40,751 nucleotides of DNA. Origin: a bacterium. GTDB taxonomy: Bacteria > Patescibacteriota > Saccharimonadia > Saccharimonadales > UBA4665. A program made the position numbers and the translations under genes. Under the pieces are notes generated by a model that worked only from the letters and a program-made list of their open reading frames with translations, ran no database searches and was not told the origin of the DNA. Position 1 is the first letter of the stretch. The number at the start of each line of letters is the position of its first letter. This document shows positions 40,554 to 40,751 of this stretch, piece after piece. Location: contig JAJZAD010000007.1 of assembly GCA_021799575.1 (NCBI GenBank), forward strand, positions 1 to 40,751. The letters run 5' to 3'.

Positions 40554-40646
40554 ATGGACGATGAATACGCCTTAAATTTACAAATAGATAAACGATACCT
40601 TGGCAGCGCTGGTGAATATCTAACTGTCAGGCTCCCGATAAAATGA
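40554..40646 (+). pseudogene. Truncated gene cut off by a probable insertion sequence
   Basis: ATG 40554 to TGA 40646 gives 30 residues with KRYLGSAGEYLTVRL. LGxxGEYLV-x-x-L is a common N-terminal pattern of small nuclease-like proteins of mobile elements. The stop codon coincides with the start of TGAACACATT, which may be the end of an IS, so the gene seems interrupted there. Confidence 0.35.
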
Positions 40647-40751
40647 ACACATTGTCTAGCTAGCAAGCAGTACAATACTCGGTAAAGAAGGGAGTTAAAC
40701 TATGCCTGTTGGCAAACACACTGACCCGGCCGTTAAGGCCGAGATTGTTAG
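40644..40751 (+). mobile_element. Left part of a probable insertion sequence
   Basis: The sequence from TGAACAC at 40644 leads into a short non-coding stretch and then a probable transposase gene, as at an IS3-type left end. Only 108 bp are in the window, so no terminal repeat or target duplication can be confirmed. Confidence 0.3.
40702..40751 (+). CDS. N-terminus of a probable transposase (orfA-like), runs off the right edge
   Basis: ATG 40702 follows a purine-rich GAAGGGAG. The visible residues MPVGKHTDPAVKAEIV resemble the start of IS3-family OrfA helix-turn-helix proteins. The reading frame is open to the window end. The assignment is tentative because only 16 full codons are visible. 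Confidence 0.35.
   Translation, partial: MPVGKHTDPAVKAEIV

Larger units (their letters stand above)
31172..40751. mobile_element. Integrated mobile element (left end at tRNA-Lys, right end out of view)
   Basis: Starting at the tRNA-Lys 3' end, base composition becomes clearly AT-richer and gene content changes from housekeeping to accessory: serine recombinase, a 48-aa accessory ORF, a secreted lectin protein, a replication-relaxation-like protein, small phage- or plasmid-like ORFs, and a type II restriction-modification operon. No capsid, conjugation or full replication genes are in view, so its class (integrative mobilisable element, prophage remnant or genomic island) is open. Confidence 0.65.

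Noticed and set aside
2132-40650. 21-mer near-repeat (19 of 21 identical) at 2132-2152 and 40630-40650
   Set aside because: With 40 kb searched by eye, about one such match is expected by chance. One copy overlaps an ordinary stop codon and neither neighbours an att-like structure.
31172-40751. Second copy of the tRNA-Lys 3' end as right attachment site
   Set aside because: No repeat of the T-arm/acceptor sequence was seen to the right; the junction is probably outside the window.
1-40751. CRISPR array or cas genes
   Set aside because: No regularly spaced direct repeats and no Cas-like protein were seen.
1-40751. Alternative genetic code (UGA as Gly, as in some CPR lineages)
   Set aside because: TGA acts as a normal stop at gene ends (for example 2138-2140), and core proteins read through without in-frame TGA.

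Overview
This window looks like a chromosomal segment of a Patescibacteria/CPR bacterium, most likely a Saccharibacteria (TM7) relative. This rests on recognition, not on a search. The indications are compact single-copy housekeeping genes, a standard code with TGA as stop, a complete-looking type IV pilus cluster, a half-length TsaB, and several genes whose start codon lies only 6-7 nt after a TATAAT-like -10 box, implying leaderless mRNAs.

Layout. 1-10030: a spermidine-synthase-like methyltransferase, a PIG-V-like membrane glycosyltransferase, a small membrane protein, an XRE regulator, murB, glyA, a murA fused to an N-terminal XRE domain, tRNA-Gly, tRNA-Arg and tRNA-His, and a P1B metal ATPase. 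Between tRNA-Arg and tRNA-His lies a chain of hairpins ending in a perfect 14-bp terminator stem (candidate ncRNA), preceded by two perfect inverted DnaA-box 9-mers. 10031-12500: a frameshifted membrane-protein remnant and two tandem vapBC toxin-antitoxin loci between tRNA-Pro(CGG) and tRNA-Pro(TGG). 12533-18284: rny and a YmdB-like phosphoesterase (with Trp where the catalytic His is expected), tsaE-tsaB, a PRC-barrel protein, and recA-recX. 18495-28045: type IV pilus genes pilB, pilC, a major pilin with its own promoter and strong SD, four minor-pilin or pilin-like genes, pilM, pilN, pilO and a small membrane protein. 28055-30945: yebC-ruvC-ruvA-ruvB.

From tRNA-Lys (31095-31171) to the right edge the DNA is visibly more AT-rich and appears to be an integrated element. 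A large serine recombinase abuts the tRNA 3' end, and its last ~25 codons are read from the antisense strand of the tRNA. Upstream of it are a 48-aa gene and an operator-like promoter. The cargo includes a secreted protein with a C-terminal bulb-type (mannose-binding) lectin domain, a replication-relaxation-like winged-helix protein, three small minus-strand genes, and an AlwI-like type II restriction-modification operon with two adenine methyltransferases and one endonuclease. A 111-nt nested inverted repeat lies directly upstream of the ribosome-binding site of one small gene. The window ends in a truncated gene and the start of a probable transposase gene; the far end of the element is not in view.

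The most interesting items are the 7.7-kb structured RNA candidate, the 36.7-kb hairpin leader, the lectin carried on a mobile element, the HTH-MurA fusion, the recombinase-tRNA overlap, and recurrent leaderless promoters.
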